From: Geosiphon pyriformis
Taxonomy: Eukaryota; Glomeromycota; Glomeromycetes; Archaeosporales; Geosiphonaceae
Length of the DNA: 64,000 nucleotides
NCBI GenBank assembly: GCA_016748015.1
Contig: JAAOMT010000183.1
Coordinates: forward strand, 284,708-348,707
Reading direction: 5' to 3'
Of this stretch, positions 48,401-60,851 are shown one piece after another. Made by a program: the position numbers and the translations under genes. The notes beneath the pieces were generated by a model. It was given only the letters and a program-made list of their open reading frames with translations. It was not told the DNA's origin and did not search any database. Each line of letters starts with the position of its first letter. Positions within the stretch are counted from its first letter, which is position 1.

Positions 48401-49652
48401 ATATATTTTCTTGAAAAGAAAAGCTTTTTTTTATATAATTTATTGTAATACTAGTTTATAAACTTGAACTTTTTTTTTTGGTATTATTTTAATGAACTAA
48501 AAATACATTTTGACAAACTATAAATTGTTTCTACAAACTATAACTAATTTTAGTAAATTATTAAAATATTTTGTAAATTTTAGTAAATTTTAGCAAATTT
48601 TTGAATATTACAGAGTTCGAGTTATTGTGTAATTTAATCATCTTAATTTCTATTGTACAAATTAAGTTATTAAATTAATAGTAATATTTGATAATTTGAT
48701 TAACATAATAAGTGATAATTAAAATGATGTTAATATATGCTAATTAATAATAAAAATTATAAGAGTAATTTTATGCTTATTTAATAACTAAAATTCTACT
48801 GATAACATAATCTTTTTTTTAAGAGTAAGTTCTATTAAAGTCCAAGCATTATCTGTAATTTTAAGATAGTGATCCAAGATTATTGAAGTAATTTGGTCTA
48901 AAAATTGTTAAAATTTTAATTCTGTTAATTTGCCAATGTATTGAATTTTTATTGGTTAAAGTATTGGATTTTGTAGAACATTTTCACAAATGTAAAATAA
49001 GTTGTAAAGTCTAAAAGCTGCTCTAAATTTATATTAAACATTTGTTGGTCTGGTTGTTGTCTTGAATTTGTTATGTATTTGTTTTTGTATAGCTTCAAAA
49101 GTAAAATTGGTTGCTTCAAGTTCCAGTTTCTGTTGGTACAGCATTTTTTTAATTTAGAAATATCAATAACTAGAGATATATTTACTGTTTTTATTAAAAA
49201 ATATTTGAAGTTTTTTTTGTATTATGGTATTTAGAAAAATATTAATAAGTATAAACAATAAATTTTTTTTTAAAGCTTGCTTCAAAAGTTCTGGTAATTA
49301 ACTTTCAAAATAATTTCTCATGTTTTTTCTATAAAAGTGATATTTTTGAGAATTATTTATTACTAAAGCTGTAGTTTTTTTTTGAGTATAATTGATTTGA
49401 CTTCTATTAACTATTATGAATAAGTCTAGGAGTATTTTTAAGGCATATATTAATTTTTGGAATATTTGTTGAAGATTTCAAAAAATAAGTATTATAAAGT
49501 TAAATAAAAATTGAATAAATTTGTAAAAATAAAAAAAGAAATTATTTTTGGTATAGAGGTTTTATATTTTTTTGGTTTGAGTATTTTTTGGTAGTTATTT
49601 TACTATTTTTAATGTTTCTGTATTATTTTAAAAGAATTGCCAATGAAATAAA

Positions 49653-50175
49653 TTAAATATTCAGGTTTAGTTGTTGTTTTATTACAACTATTAATTCTAA
49701 ATTTTGGAAAATATTTTCAGAGTTAATTAAAAAGAAATATATATTAATTTGTGAAATTAATAGTTTAGAATTGTTTCTAAAATAATAGTGCTTTAATTGA
49801 TCTCTATGTACAACTTTGGCTAGAACTTTGTTATCAATTTTTAACTTATATAATCCATTGTTTAAAATTTTATAAATATAAAATAGTTTATTCCATTTAT
49901 GTTCAAATTTTCTATTCCATTGTTTTTTAGTTTTAGTTTTGTGCAAGAAAATTTTGTTTTTAACTTTAAATTTATTGGTAACTAGTAATAATTTATTGTT
50001 ATGTCATTTTTTTTGTTGAGCTTAAAAGTATTCAATATAAATTACTTTTATTTATCTTTTTTTTTCAACATACTAAAAAAAATATAGGCTCTTTGTTGGA
50101 ATGTTTTTTGGAAGTTTTCTTCTGTAATTAATTGTACTGAATATGTTTTTATAGTAAAGTTAATTAGTAATATTG
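49653..50175 (-). pseudogene. Gypsy integrase C-terminal fragment
   Basis: Minus-strand frame 49946-49653 ends with KILNNGLYKLKID and VHRDQLKHYYFRN, the typical chromodomain-like/GPY end of Ty3/gypsy integrase. Upstream, still in decayed frames, ITEENFQKTFQQRAY and NKFKVKNKIFLH continue the same domain to about 50175. No intact catalytic core was seen. Confidence 0.65.
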
Positions 50176-50180
50176 CTGTT

Positions 50181-51080
50181 GTTACAAGTGTTTATTTGGA
50201 GTATTAATATAAATAACAAATTTGTAATTTAATGCTCTATAGCTGAATAGTGTTGGTAATATCTAAAAATTTTGGTAGAGTTTTTTGTATAATAAACAGA
50301 GATTTAATGATTGTTTTAGTAGCTTTCTAGAATAGTTATTCTGTCAAATCTTTTTGTTCAGTATGGTGGCTGGTTTATTTTAGTAATTATGCTCTTCTGG
50401 TAAGTTATTTTCAAATTCTGAATTCTTTACCCTTATTTTCAAGTCTTTTACCAAGCTATTTTTGACATCAAATTACTCAATATTTAATTTTTTAATCAAT
50501 TAGTAAATCCACAAAACAACAAAAAAAAGATAAAAAAAATAAAAAATTAATATTTTATTAATAGCTATAATCAAGAGCTATTGGTCTAGTGTAATTAAGT
50601 ATTAAATTCTATTAACATAAAGTGTTGATAAAATAAAAGTAATAAATATTTTTTAATCAGATAATAATAACATAGATTCAGATAATAATAACATAGATTC
50701 AGATAATAATTGATATTTTTATTAATATGTGATTTGATTCTATTTTAAGTTATAGAAAACTATTTTTTAAAAAAAGAAGTATCAAATAATTAATGAATAA
50801 AAAATATTAATCCTAAGATAGATTTTTAGATAAGTTTTTTTTTTCTTTTTTTTTGCTTTTAATACTTTTGCTATATATATATAATTGATGTTTTATGAGA
50901 TTTTACATATTTATAAGCAATATGCCATAATTTCTTGAATAATGTGTCATAATTCTCTAATAATAATTCATATTGCTGAGCAATATGCTTTAATTTACTA
51001 ACAATATGCTTACATGATAAATATTATTCTCTTATTAATCTATTTTTTTTATCTGTTTTTTCTACTATTTTTCTTATATA
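50181..51080 (-). repeat. LTR-like repeat (3' LTR of the minus-strand element)
   Basis: Starts TGTTACA on the plus strand and aligns over its length with 55094-56036, sharing, for example, AATAAACAGAGATTTAAT, TCTTTTACCAAGCTATTTTT and GCTGAGCAATATG. The right end is approximate. Confidence 0.7.
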
Positions 51081-51287
51081 TTTTGCATTAATTATTTCTT
51101 CTCTAATATTAATCTCTTTTTTTGCTAAATTAGATCTAAATATTAATTGTATTATTGTTGTTGCTAGAATTTTTAGTGCTATTTTCAGATTTATGCTGGT
51201 GCATAAATATAGTTTCAATTTGATGGCAGTTTTTTCTGAATATTTAAAATTAAATTCTGCATTGGTATTATGTATACATTCTAGCAT
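51024..51287 (-). pseudogene. dUTPase-like domain in a gypsy element (minus copy)
   Basis: The 87-codon frame shows the trimeric dUTPase layout: NAEFNFKY in the place of motif 1 (A-G-x-D-L), then CTSINLKIALKI, FRSNLAKK for motif 2 (P-R-S-x-L-A), and IINAKYIRKI for motif 3 (G-x-x-D-x-x-Y-x-G), where the catalytic Asp has become Asn and both Gly are lost. Motifs 4 and 5 are absent because the frame runs into the LTR-like repeat. It lies downstream of protease and linker frames of the same element. dUTPases hydrolyse dUTP to limit uracil in DNA; this copy cannot be active. Confidence 0.65.
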
Positions 51288-51311
51288 AATATCTTTATTA
51301 TTATGACTGAA

Positions 51312-51857
51312 TCATTTTAATTCTTGCTCTATAGACAGATCTGAAAGTATAATATATTGTTCAAAATTGTAATTGAAGTTTAAATTATTATTGTTGTTGT
51401 CATGGTAAACAAAGTTAGAACTATTGTTATTATTATTATTATCAAAGTCTGAATCACAATTGAATTTTAATTTTGATCTGGCTGTGCACTTGCTAATTGA
51501 TTCTTCCTCTTTGAGAATTGAATAGATCATTCATAAAAATAGATTATAAATAAGCACACAATTATTACAATAATTAAAGTCACTAAGAATTAAACAATGT
51601 TTATACAGTCTTATATTTAACTGTTCTAAACACTGCTTTTGCATTTTTCTAGTTGGTGCTAAATTCTAATAATATTTGTAAAATTGTTCTGAATCATTTT
51701 TAACATTATTAAAGACATCAAAAGTTAAGATATATTTGGGTTTAAGAAGTATAAGTGGATTATTTTTAATTTCCAGTATTTTACTGGTTAAAACACCTTG
51801 TGTTTTTGCATTTACTATTCTCCAGATTTTGTGTTTGTTATGTAAGTAATCTTCCAA
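51312..51857 (-). pseudogene. Linker region between protease and dUTPase
   Basis: Two frames, 51857-51666 (HKIWRIVNAKTQGVLTSKIL) and 51530-51312 (Asp/Asn-rich, from a repeated GAT/AAT tract). They appear to be one polyprotein stretch upstream of the dUTPase-like domain. No known domain was recognised. Confidence 0.5.
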
Positions 51858-52399
51858 TCATTTCAGCATTCACTTTCAAGTATTGTTAATGGGTGTTTTT
51901 TTTCATATCTAGTTTTTGATTAAAATTGTATATTAGTACAATTCATTACAAGTTTCTTTTCACTCAGAAATGTTGTTTCACATTTTTTTATCAGGAAGAA
52001 TTATTTTACATGTAAGACAAAACTTGTTGTTCTATTTTTCCTGTTATTTGAGTTGTCTAAAGCATTCAAGAATGTATAGTTGACAGTAAAACTTGGTTAC
52101 CATTGGCTATTTTTTATTGTTGCTACAGCATACACTTATTGTTGACAATTTTTTGTTATAATTAATAGATATTAGCTTGGATTAATAGTAGTTAGTCTAA
52201 AATATAGTAATATATGAAATATAAGTAAAGGTAGTTGCTTTGAGTTTTTTTTTTGCTTTTCTTTTTCCTTTTTTTTCTCAGTTCAGGATTGGTAGCAGTT
52301 TATTGTAGTCATTTTTGGCCTACAAGATTTGGTATAATTTTTAAATAGGTTTTTTTCTTTTTCTTCCAATTTAATTAGTGGTAGTAGAATAGTAATAAT

Positions 52400-52850
52400 T
52401 GGTTTAAAGTAGCCACAAGTAACAGATACCCAAATTTGTAGACTATCTTTACTGAATTATAGCTTCTGAGTATTTTAATTGAATACAACATTGGTTTTGG
52501 ACAGCCAATTATTATCAATTAGTGCTTAATATTGTGTGACTTCTATTATAAAGATTTTAATTAGTACTATAATAGTGTAAACTTCTAATAAAAAGTCTTT
52601 AATTTTACCAATAGGCATTTTTATTATTTTATTGGTAGTAATAATTCTGGTGCTGACAGTACAATTAACTTGACAACCTAATTGGTCCATGAGTTGTCAT
52701 GTAATAATACTGTTTGTTGAACCACTATCAAGAATTAGCTTGATAAGATAGTTATTAATTTTAGCATTAGTGTATATTATGATAATTAATTTGGTATTAT
52801 GAACAGCTCTACTGAATAGTAGTGTTTCTAATAGGGTTTCTAATTCAAAA
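52400..52850 (-). pseudogene. Retropepsin-like protease segment
   Basis: Minus-strand translation gives FSRAVHNTKLI, LIKLILDSGSTNSIIT with an intact D-S-G, QLMDQLG, TRIITT, and NNWLSKTNVV. Stops occur at the former Trp and Gln positions (after SIIT, after TQY). It is the best preserved of the three protease copies in the island. Confidence 0.65.
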
Positions 52851-53399
52851 AAAAATATTGTAGTAAGTGATTTGTTCTTTGTAACAGTAGCTGATGGAAT
52901 ATTGTTAATGAGTATTTGGGTTTGATTGTGTTTCTGTTTGTCAGATTGGGTGTCTTCTGAAATAACTAGAAGACTTAAAAAGTTATGAAAATTAGTTAGT
53001 GCATTACTATTGCTAATTTTTAATGTTGTTAAGTATAAGCAATTTTTGGTTTTTGGTTTTTATTAAGAAATAAGTTCTGAAACTGAGTTTGAATTTGTTG
53101 TAATTAATACATTATTTGGGACTAAGACAGCTAATAAATTACTGGTGTTGGGATTTAATAAATTAATAGCTGATAAATGGATTACATTATTTAAGAGTAA
53201 TATAGTTAATAGTGGTATTGTTTAGATGATTAATTACTGACATAGTTTGAGATTTGTAATCTGTAATCAGAATTTTAATATTGATTTTCTAATCATTAAT
53301 AATTTAATCTTAGGCAGCAATCTATTTTTAAGTGTTTTTGTTTACTACAATAGTGGCAATTATGTATTTTTGTTGTCACTGTTGATTGGTTGATAATGA

Positions 53400-54830
53400 T
53401 AGTATTGGATACAACTAATTCTGGAACTGATTTGAATTTTCTTGATTTTTGTGGCATTGTAAAAATTGATAAATTGCTTAATTGTTAACTAAGTATTCTT
53501 TAATTAAATTACTAAATTGCTTCAGTTTAGAATTCAAGTCAGATGATCCATTAATTACTAGATTTATGGCTTGAATGTGGTTGGCTTCAAGTTTAACTGA
53601 TTCAAAATCTCAAGCATTTGTAACTGGGGCTTGAAGCATATTTGAGTGCAATAAACATAAGCATTGTAAAAAGCTACTGTGCAGGCCATAGATGAATTGA
53701 TTCAGGATCTAAGACACAGTAAAATAATTTATGTCAATTGCTTGTATTTGGCACAGATTTCTGTAGAAGTGTCTTAGATAAGTGATAATGACTTTAATAT
53801 CTTCTTGCTTAATAATAGTAAAGACAATTGTAAAGTGGTTAATGCTGTTATTATTACTAAAATATCTCAAAAATTTAACTTTGAACTTGTTAAAGTTTTG
53901 AGATTTTTGGACCAAACTCTAATATCACGAATTGGCAGTATCTTACAAGAAATATAAGATGGCTTATAAAGCTCTGGCATTATCTCAATTGTTGATAATG
54001 ATTGTCTTAATAATGTTATCAAGCCAAACTTGTGTTGTTTTTTTTACCAATAAACTTTTCTAATTTGGCAATAGGAGTGTATGCTATTGGTAATAGTTGT
54101 TATGGTAGTTGCTATTAAAGTTATTGTTGAAGTTGTTGTTGTGATGGTAGTTGTAATTGTTGTTATGATTGTGGCTGTGGCTGTAATTGTGATTTATTAA
54201 TTGATACAACTGATAGTGAATTGATTACAATTACTGGAGGTAAGTTTTGAGAAACAATAGAAGTAAAGTTTAGATTATTCAGGTTTTATTGGATTTGAAC
54301 AATTAGAATTTATATTTTTGGGTTTTCTAAAATCAGGTTTTGATAATTAAATTTCTGATTTTCGTTTTTTTTTCTTCTGAATTGGTTATTTCTCAAGGAT
54401 TAATAGTTCCAAAATCTGGTTGTGATGATAGTGTTTAATGTTTTAATAATATTGTTGGTTGTAAATTAAATCTTTTAAAATATTTACTGTAAGTTTCCAA
54501 TAATTTAGCTTTTTTCTGTTTACTTTAAAACAGAATTTTAGCTAATGGTGGTTTTGTAGTTAATGTAAATGTGCCTACTAATATTATGTTAATGGTACTT
54601 CTTAATATATGATGGTATAATGGGTAAATAAATAAAACAACTCTTGGTTTTTTCCAAGTAAGTAATTGTATTCTTCTTGATGTTTCTGCTGGTGTTTGTA
54701 ATTTTTTTTTTCATTGTCTGCAAAGATAATAAAAAATTTCTGTTTGTGTGTTTTTTAATTTCTCTGTTAATTTCTGTGATTATTAAAGTAAACAAATGAT
54801 TTTGTGAAAACATGATACTTTAGAATAATT
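53400..54830 (-). pseudogene. Gag fragments
   Basis: The frame 53915-53709 (QNFNKFKVKFLRYFSNNN, then YLRHFYRNLCQI) has the gag capsid pattern of gypsy elements (F-x-x-x-F-x-x-x-F near the start, long-range helices). The frame at 54813-54589 lies just downstream of the primer site. A CHYC-type knuckle remnant may lie near 53350. All are broken by stops. Confidence 0.5.
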
Positions 54831-55074
54831 TATTATAGAAATTGTTGAGTGCTGTTTCCAAATTTTCTTGGTCTTCTAAGTAAGATTTAATTTTTTTGTT
54901 AATGTAGAAATTAAAAGTTGATTCTGTTGACCAATTGTTACTGGTTAATCTGAAGTAAGTTTGATAGTGTTAGAATAAAGCTTTTATAAATTCTAAGTGA
55001 TTTGTCTTTATTTCTTCTGATTCTGCTACTGTTTCTGATAATTGTTGTTAATGCTGGTTTTCTGCTAAATTATA

Positions 55075-55091
55075 CTTTACAGAAAGCACCA
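55075..55091 (-). other. Candidate primer-binding site
   Basis: The minus strand reads TGGTGCTTTCTGTAAAG, two bases after the end (ACA) of the LTR-like repeat. It begins TGG as expected for pairing with a tRNA 3' CCA end. An identical 17-mer is at 58058-58074. Confidence 0.65.
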
Positions 55092-55093
55092 AA

Positions 55094-56036
55094 TGTTACA
55101 GATAATTATTTGGGGTGTTGATACAAATAACAAATTTGTAATTTAGTGCTCAATAACTGATATAGTTGGTAATTTCTGAAGATTTTGGTAAAGTCTTTTG
55201 TCTAATAAACAGAGATTTAATAATGGTTTCAATAGTCTCTTGGAATAATTATTCCATCAAATTTTTTTTTTCAGCATAATAACTGGTTTATTTTAACAAT
55301 TATGCCCTTCTGGTAAGCTATTTTCAATTTCTGAGTTTTCTATTCTTATTTCTAGATCTTTTACCAAGCTATTTTTGATGTCAAATTATTTAATAGTTAA
55401 TTTTTTTAATTAATTAGTCAATCAATAAAACAAACAAATAAAAAAAATAAAATAAAAAAATAAAATAAAAATTAAGATATTAGTATTTTGTCAATAGCCA
55501 TAATTAAAAGCTATTGTTCCAGTATAGTTAAATGTTAAATTCTATTAATATAAAGTGTTGATAGAGTGAAGTGACAAATTTTTTTTAATCAAATAACAAT
55601 AATATAGATTTAGGTAATAATTTATATTTTATTGATATAATTAAATTTTATTTTAATTTGTAAAAAACTACCTTTTGAAAAAAGAGATATAAGATAATTA
55701 ATTGATTGTGAGTATTGATTCTGAACTAGATTCTGGTGTATTTTTTTTTTCTGCTTTTAATACTTTCACTATATATACATATTTTTTGTTTTATAAGATC
55801 TCATATATTTGTGAGCAATGTGCCATAATTTCTTAAATAATACTCATATTGCTGAGCAATATGTCTGTAATTTCTAACAATATGCTTATTGTTAAGCAAT
55901 ATGCCATAATTTTTTGACAATACTTCATATTGCTGAGCAATATGTCTTAATTTACTGATAATATATTTATATGCTAAATACTATTATTTTATTGATCTAT
56001 TTTTCTTATTCATTTTTTCTACTATTTTTCTTGTAT
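55094..56036 (-). repeat. LTR-like repeat (5' LTR of the minus-strand element)
   Basis: Partner of 50181-51080 with the same start (TGTTACA, plus strand) and the same internal landmarks in the same order. It is followed, in minus orientation, by the primer-binding site. Right end approximate. Confidence 0.7.
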
Positions 56037-56599
56037 TTTTTTTCTATAAATAATACTAACCAATTGTGTTTTGCAAATTAAAGAAGTAATATTGCTGTTG
56101 TCAGCAAGTTCAGCTTAGTAAGGATATTTGTTGGTTTTTGGTATCTTTTTTTTTGAAATAAAAAATTTGCAAAAATTTTTTCTGAACTGTAAATGGGTTA
56201 TTAACTGGCCAAAAGTAATGTAAATTGGTGTTTTCATAAGATTTTGATAATGAAATAAGGACCAGATTTTTGTACAATTTTTGGAAGTTCTAACTTTGAA
56301 AAATTTTTAAAGATTTTTGTTTTTGATGGCTCATTGTTGTCAGCAGTTAATATAAAAGTTTTATTAAAGTCTAATGTAAAATCAATCTTGGCTTTTTTTT
56401 TGTTGAGTCTGAGAGATTGATTGTTAATTCATCTATGTCATAATTATTATTAATTAGATTAAAAACATAAAAGAAATTTTTTTCTGGTTTGCTTATACTC
56501 TTACTCTTTGGAGATGTACTTACTAGTTTAAAAGCTAATAAATAGTGGCTTTAACTAAGAAATTCTTTCCAAAGAAGTTGATGTTGACATAATTAGGTC

Positions 56600-58057
56600 T
56601 TTAATTAGAGGTATTAGTATTATTAAGTCTGTTGTTCTAAGTATTATTGTTTTTAGGAACTGAAAAAAACAATAAAGAATTGTTACAATCTCTGGAAAAG
56701 CGTTCAATTAATCCACAGTAATAGTATATAAGTGGACCACAATTTTGCTGTTTTTCATAAAGTAGTTGCTAAGACTGATTGAAACAAGGTTTAAATTTAG
56801 GTCTTTGTAATTGTTGATTATTTTTTACTACTTGTGCCAAAAGTTTTAATATTTGAGCAAAATTGGCTGTGAGTCTATCTATCAATTATTTATTGGGATT
56901 TGGAGTTTGGACAACAAAAAAAATAGCAGTTATTTGAGAAGCAAAAGCAAAAACAGAAAGTGTAAATTTCAAATGCATTCTTTGATTATTTTCAATTCTC
57001 TGAATGAATTCAATGGCCATATCTATAGTAAGATTATTTTTTAAAGCCAAAAAGAGCCACAAAACATATGAAAGATCAGTTTTTAATATTTTTGTAAAGT
57101 AATAAATTTTTTGTTCTTTTATCCAATTTTTTTAAAATCTACTTACTTAATTAACTTTTTAATTACTTTGGCATATTTGATTATAACTTTACCAGGATCT
57201 TGGAGTTTTTTTTAATTCCATGTGTTATTGAATATTAATATTAAAATTCTGAATTTGTTTTCAAACCAGGTAATGAAAAAAATGTTGTTTTCTTTAGAAT
57301 TTGCTGGTGTTTATTTAATAATTTTTTGCTAAGTATTGGCATTGATTTTTTGTAAAAACCAGATAACAGAAGAGCTTTGGAAGTATTTACCAATAATTTA
57401 GAACTTGTATTCATTATCATATTGGTTGACTGTAATAGTTCTCTCAAAGTTATCTAACTATTTAATTTGATTTTATGTATTATCTCTGAATAATGATAAT
57501 AGGGTGTTGTTTTTTTGCTTTAATGCAATTTGTATACTTTGAAAGATGGCCAGAATGTTTGTTTATATGGAGTCAACAGCTATTGATTTAGAAGTAACTA
57601 TTGTGTAGAATGTTCTGATTCTCTTGAAAAAAAAATTAAAAAAAAGAGCAATTTGGTAACTTTTTTTTTCTGTTTCAAAAAAAGTTTTAATTAATTGATA
57701 AACAGCAATTTAGATGTGAATTTAGTAATTCAAATATTCAAAATAAGGAGACTGTTGTTTAAAAATTGCTGAGTATAAAAGCTAATTAATGCTGTTATTT
57801 CTTTCTTTAGGAATTTTTTCAAAGTAGACTTAATTAAAGAAGTAAATTGTATAGGTTGTGTAAGTTTTAGCTAAATACTTATTTAAGAACTAGTTTCAAA
57901 AGTCTTGAAATTGTCTACTAGATTGTTTTTCAAGAGATAAGCAGATCAAACAAAAGAGCAGAGAATTGAGTGCAATAAAATTTAGATTGTTTCTATTATG
58001 TACTGCAAAGTGCTTTTTTAATTGTTATAACAAGTATAAATAAGTAGATTTTGACAA
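56600..58057 (-). pseudogene. Gag with degenerate zinc knuckle, second minus-strand element
   Basis: In minus frames: a frame at 57447-57241, then DMAIEFIQRIENNQRMHLKF (about 57020) and a knuckle remnant YYCGLIERFSRDC near 56680, where the first Cys of the CCHC pattern and the His are lost. It starts just downstream of the primer site at 58074-58058. Confidence 0.55.
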
Positions 58058-58074
58058 CTTTACAGAAAGCACCA
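58058..58074 (-). other. Second candidate primer-binding site
   Basis: The identical 17-mer TGGTGCTTTCTGTAAAG on the minus strand, six bases from a TGTTATA (58081, plus strand) that resembles the TGTTACA terminus of the other element. Confidence 0.6.
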
Positions 58075-58599
58075 CTTTTATGTTATAGATTGAAGTAATA
58101 AGCTAATAGATAACAAAAAAAAACAGGATTATAGGGTAATAAAATTAATCAAAAAGAATTTAACTTCAAAGAGCAAATTAAATAAGTATAAATTTAATGT
58201 GTAAGATCAGTCTTATAAAATATTTTTGTTACTATTTTTTTCAAAAGATAACTAAGGAATTTTAAGATAGAGGAATAGTTTATACTGTTAACAAATGATA
58301 ACACACTAGTATAATTCTATGCCTTATATTAGTATTCTTAGAATTTGATATCAAATATCAGATGTATTTTTTAATTACATTTTATTCAATAATTTTCAAA
58401 TGTTACAATTATATAACTCAGGAAAAGAATAGGTAAATGTCAACAAGTAATCTTTTATCCCAAAATATTCAGATATTTGAAGATAAAAAAAAAGAAATTA
58501 GTAAAAAGAAAAGAATTAAGATGAAGTTATTATTTTATTTCTTTATTTTTTTTGATTTGTATATGCTTTTTTATAGCTAAAAAATTTATCACTTATATA

Positions 58600-59350
58600 A
58601 TTATTAAAAGTAGTCAATAACTATATTAATATAAATTGAAATAAAATACTTTAAAAAACCAATTCTTTAAAAACTATTTATATTTAAAATTCTTTAAAAC
58701 CCAATTAACATTTTGAAATTAATTAGCTACTAATTTCAAGTCTGGACAGAAAATAAATTTTTAACAAAATTTTATTTTTTTTATATTTTTTTTATATTTT
58801 TTTATATTTTTATTATAATTATTAAAGTAGTTTATAGACAAGATTTCTGTAAAAGAGTTAACTTTTATAGCAAAGTAACTACACATTTCTAGTGAACTTC
58901 TAGGTAAGCAATTTCTGAAAAAAAATTGATATTTATTACAATATAACTATATAAAGTAACTGGTATAAAATTGGCTATTCGGCTTATAAGCTTAGTAGTT
59001 CAAATTATAAGAAATAATTTAAAAATAAATTCAGTTATTAGAGATTTAACAACTTCTAAAAAAATGTGAATTCACAACAAAAAGATATTAACAACATTCA
59101 AAAAAAGAGACCAAAAATTTCTAATAATACTATTTAGTAAATTATAATAACATACAATCTTAAGTGGTACAAATAAGATATTCAAATCAAGTTTTATATC
59201 TTGATCTTATAAAAACTCTAGATTTTGATAATGTTATATTTTTAAAAGAAAAAAATGTAGCCACAATTACCAATTTTTTTTCTGAAAATTTTAATTAAAC
59301 TATTAAAACAATTTTTGCTATCACAATTACTGAGAATACTACTTTGGTTG
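58600..59350 (+). repeat. Inverted-repeat arm, right
   Basis: Reverse complement of blocks in 46.4-48.4 kb (see left arm). It forms the start of the plus-strand gypsy copy and lacks about 1.1 kb present in the left arm. Confidence 0.7.
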
Positions 59351-59800
59351 CCATATTTCTATTTGACATTAACAGTCTGAATACTGTTAACCTTTTTAGT
59401 AGAGCTGTTATTAATCAAGATAAGCCAATTATGATAATGTATACCAATATTAAAACAAGACAATTAGATATTAAATTAATACTAAATAGCAAATTTACAG
59501 ACAATATAATTATAAAACAACTTATAAACCAACTAAATTACCAAAATAGATTATATAGCCACTATTAAAATAATTACTATAGCTAAAAATACCAAAACAC
59601 TAATAAAAGAAATCAACAATTTTTTCTTTAAAATCCACAAAATTAGCATCTTAATTAAAGTATTTATTATAAAAACCACTCAATATTAAGCTTTTATAGA
59701 AAACAATTGGTTAATTAAAACTTATGTAATGCTTGACTAGAACATCCAAAAACTACAAATTATTTTTAATAGAAAACATGCTAAAGTACTTATTATATAT
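59344..59800 (+). pseudogene. Gypsy protease segment, copy B
   Basis: The open frame 59344-59568 contains NTVNLFSRAVINQDKPIMIM and LDIKLILNSKFTDNIIIKQL; the D-S-G active site reads N-S-K. Downstream, in other frames, is the NTNKRNQQF-type block matching copies A and the 52.5 kb segment. Confidence 0.65.
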
Positions 59801-60851
59801 AAACACTTTAAAACAGCAGTCTTAAAACAACTTATAATCAAATTCAAAAAACTTATTTCCAGTTAATCCTAGAAAGTTATCAAGTTTTTTAGACAGATAA
59901 TTTTAGAATAAATCTATTATTATCTCTTACTTGAGAAAAAAAAGGCAAAGAAAAAATTGACAAAAAACCCTAAATATTATCATCAATTTATCTAAACCCA
60001 AATCAAAAAAATCAACTATATTGACCCCCAAAATTAATTTATATTAATTGTAAAAAAAAGTTATTCTCAATAAACACCTGCATTAAAGACAATGAAATAT
60101 GACTAATTGTCATCAAATATTATTGTTAATCTTGTATATTAGAATAATTTAAACAACCAAAATGGTAAAACAAATGGAATAATATGCCATGTCTTATATG
60201 TAACAAAATGTTATCAAATAAAAGATTATAGAATGATGTTTTTGGCAAAAGAAAAACATGTGATAAATTTTGTTAATACACTATTCTAATTAATTACTGG
60301 GCCCAAAAAAAAACTCTATTTACTATAGTTTATAGTTAAGCAATAAACTGGCTAGATTTGTACTTTTATAATAAAAAAAAATTTGAAAAATGACTACAGC
60401 AAAATAAAAGAGTACTATAATTGAAAAAATACATGTCATAAAAAATATTCTAGTAATTATTAAAAAAATAAATGACTTATTCATAGATGACCCTAAAGTA
60501 TTTTAAAACTGGTATTAAAAACTTGTCTTTTATCTAAAAAAAACAAAAACAGTAACTAACAGATTTTAATACAAAACTGTGTGATTATTGTTTAATCTTT
60601 TGTCATTTTTAGTATTGTAATAAGTGTAATTTTTTGTTTAATTCACTTCTACAGACATTATACATCATCTTAGAACTTACCAAATCTGAGAAAAAATATG
60701 AGTTTATAGTTAAGAACATGTTATTTCAAGAGCTAAGTAAAACTATTAAAATAAAACAATAGCTTGTCTATTTTAATCTTTTTAAAAGTTAAAATGGAAA
60801 TAATATAATAATAACAATAAAAGAATATGCACTAAAAAAACACACCTAAAT

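Larger units (their letters stand above)
50181..56036 (-). mobile_element. Minus-strand gypsy element, non-autonomous (gag-protease-dUTPase)
   Basis: It is bounded by two direct repeats of about 0.9 kb. Reading the minus strand: 5' repeat 56036-55094, two spacer bases, a primer-binding site at 55091-55075, gag-like frames (about 54830-53400), a retropepsin segment with an intact DSG (about 52850-52400; DSG at 52729-52721), linker frames (51857-51312), a dUTPase-like frame (51287-51024), then the 3' repeat. There is no room for reverse transcriptase or integrase between the repeats, so it probably depended on other elements. All frames are broken. Confidence 0.7.
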
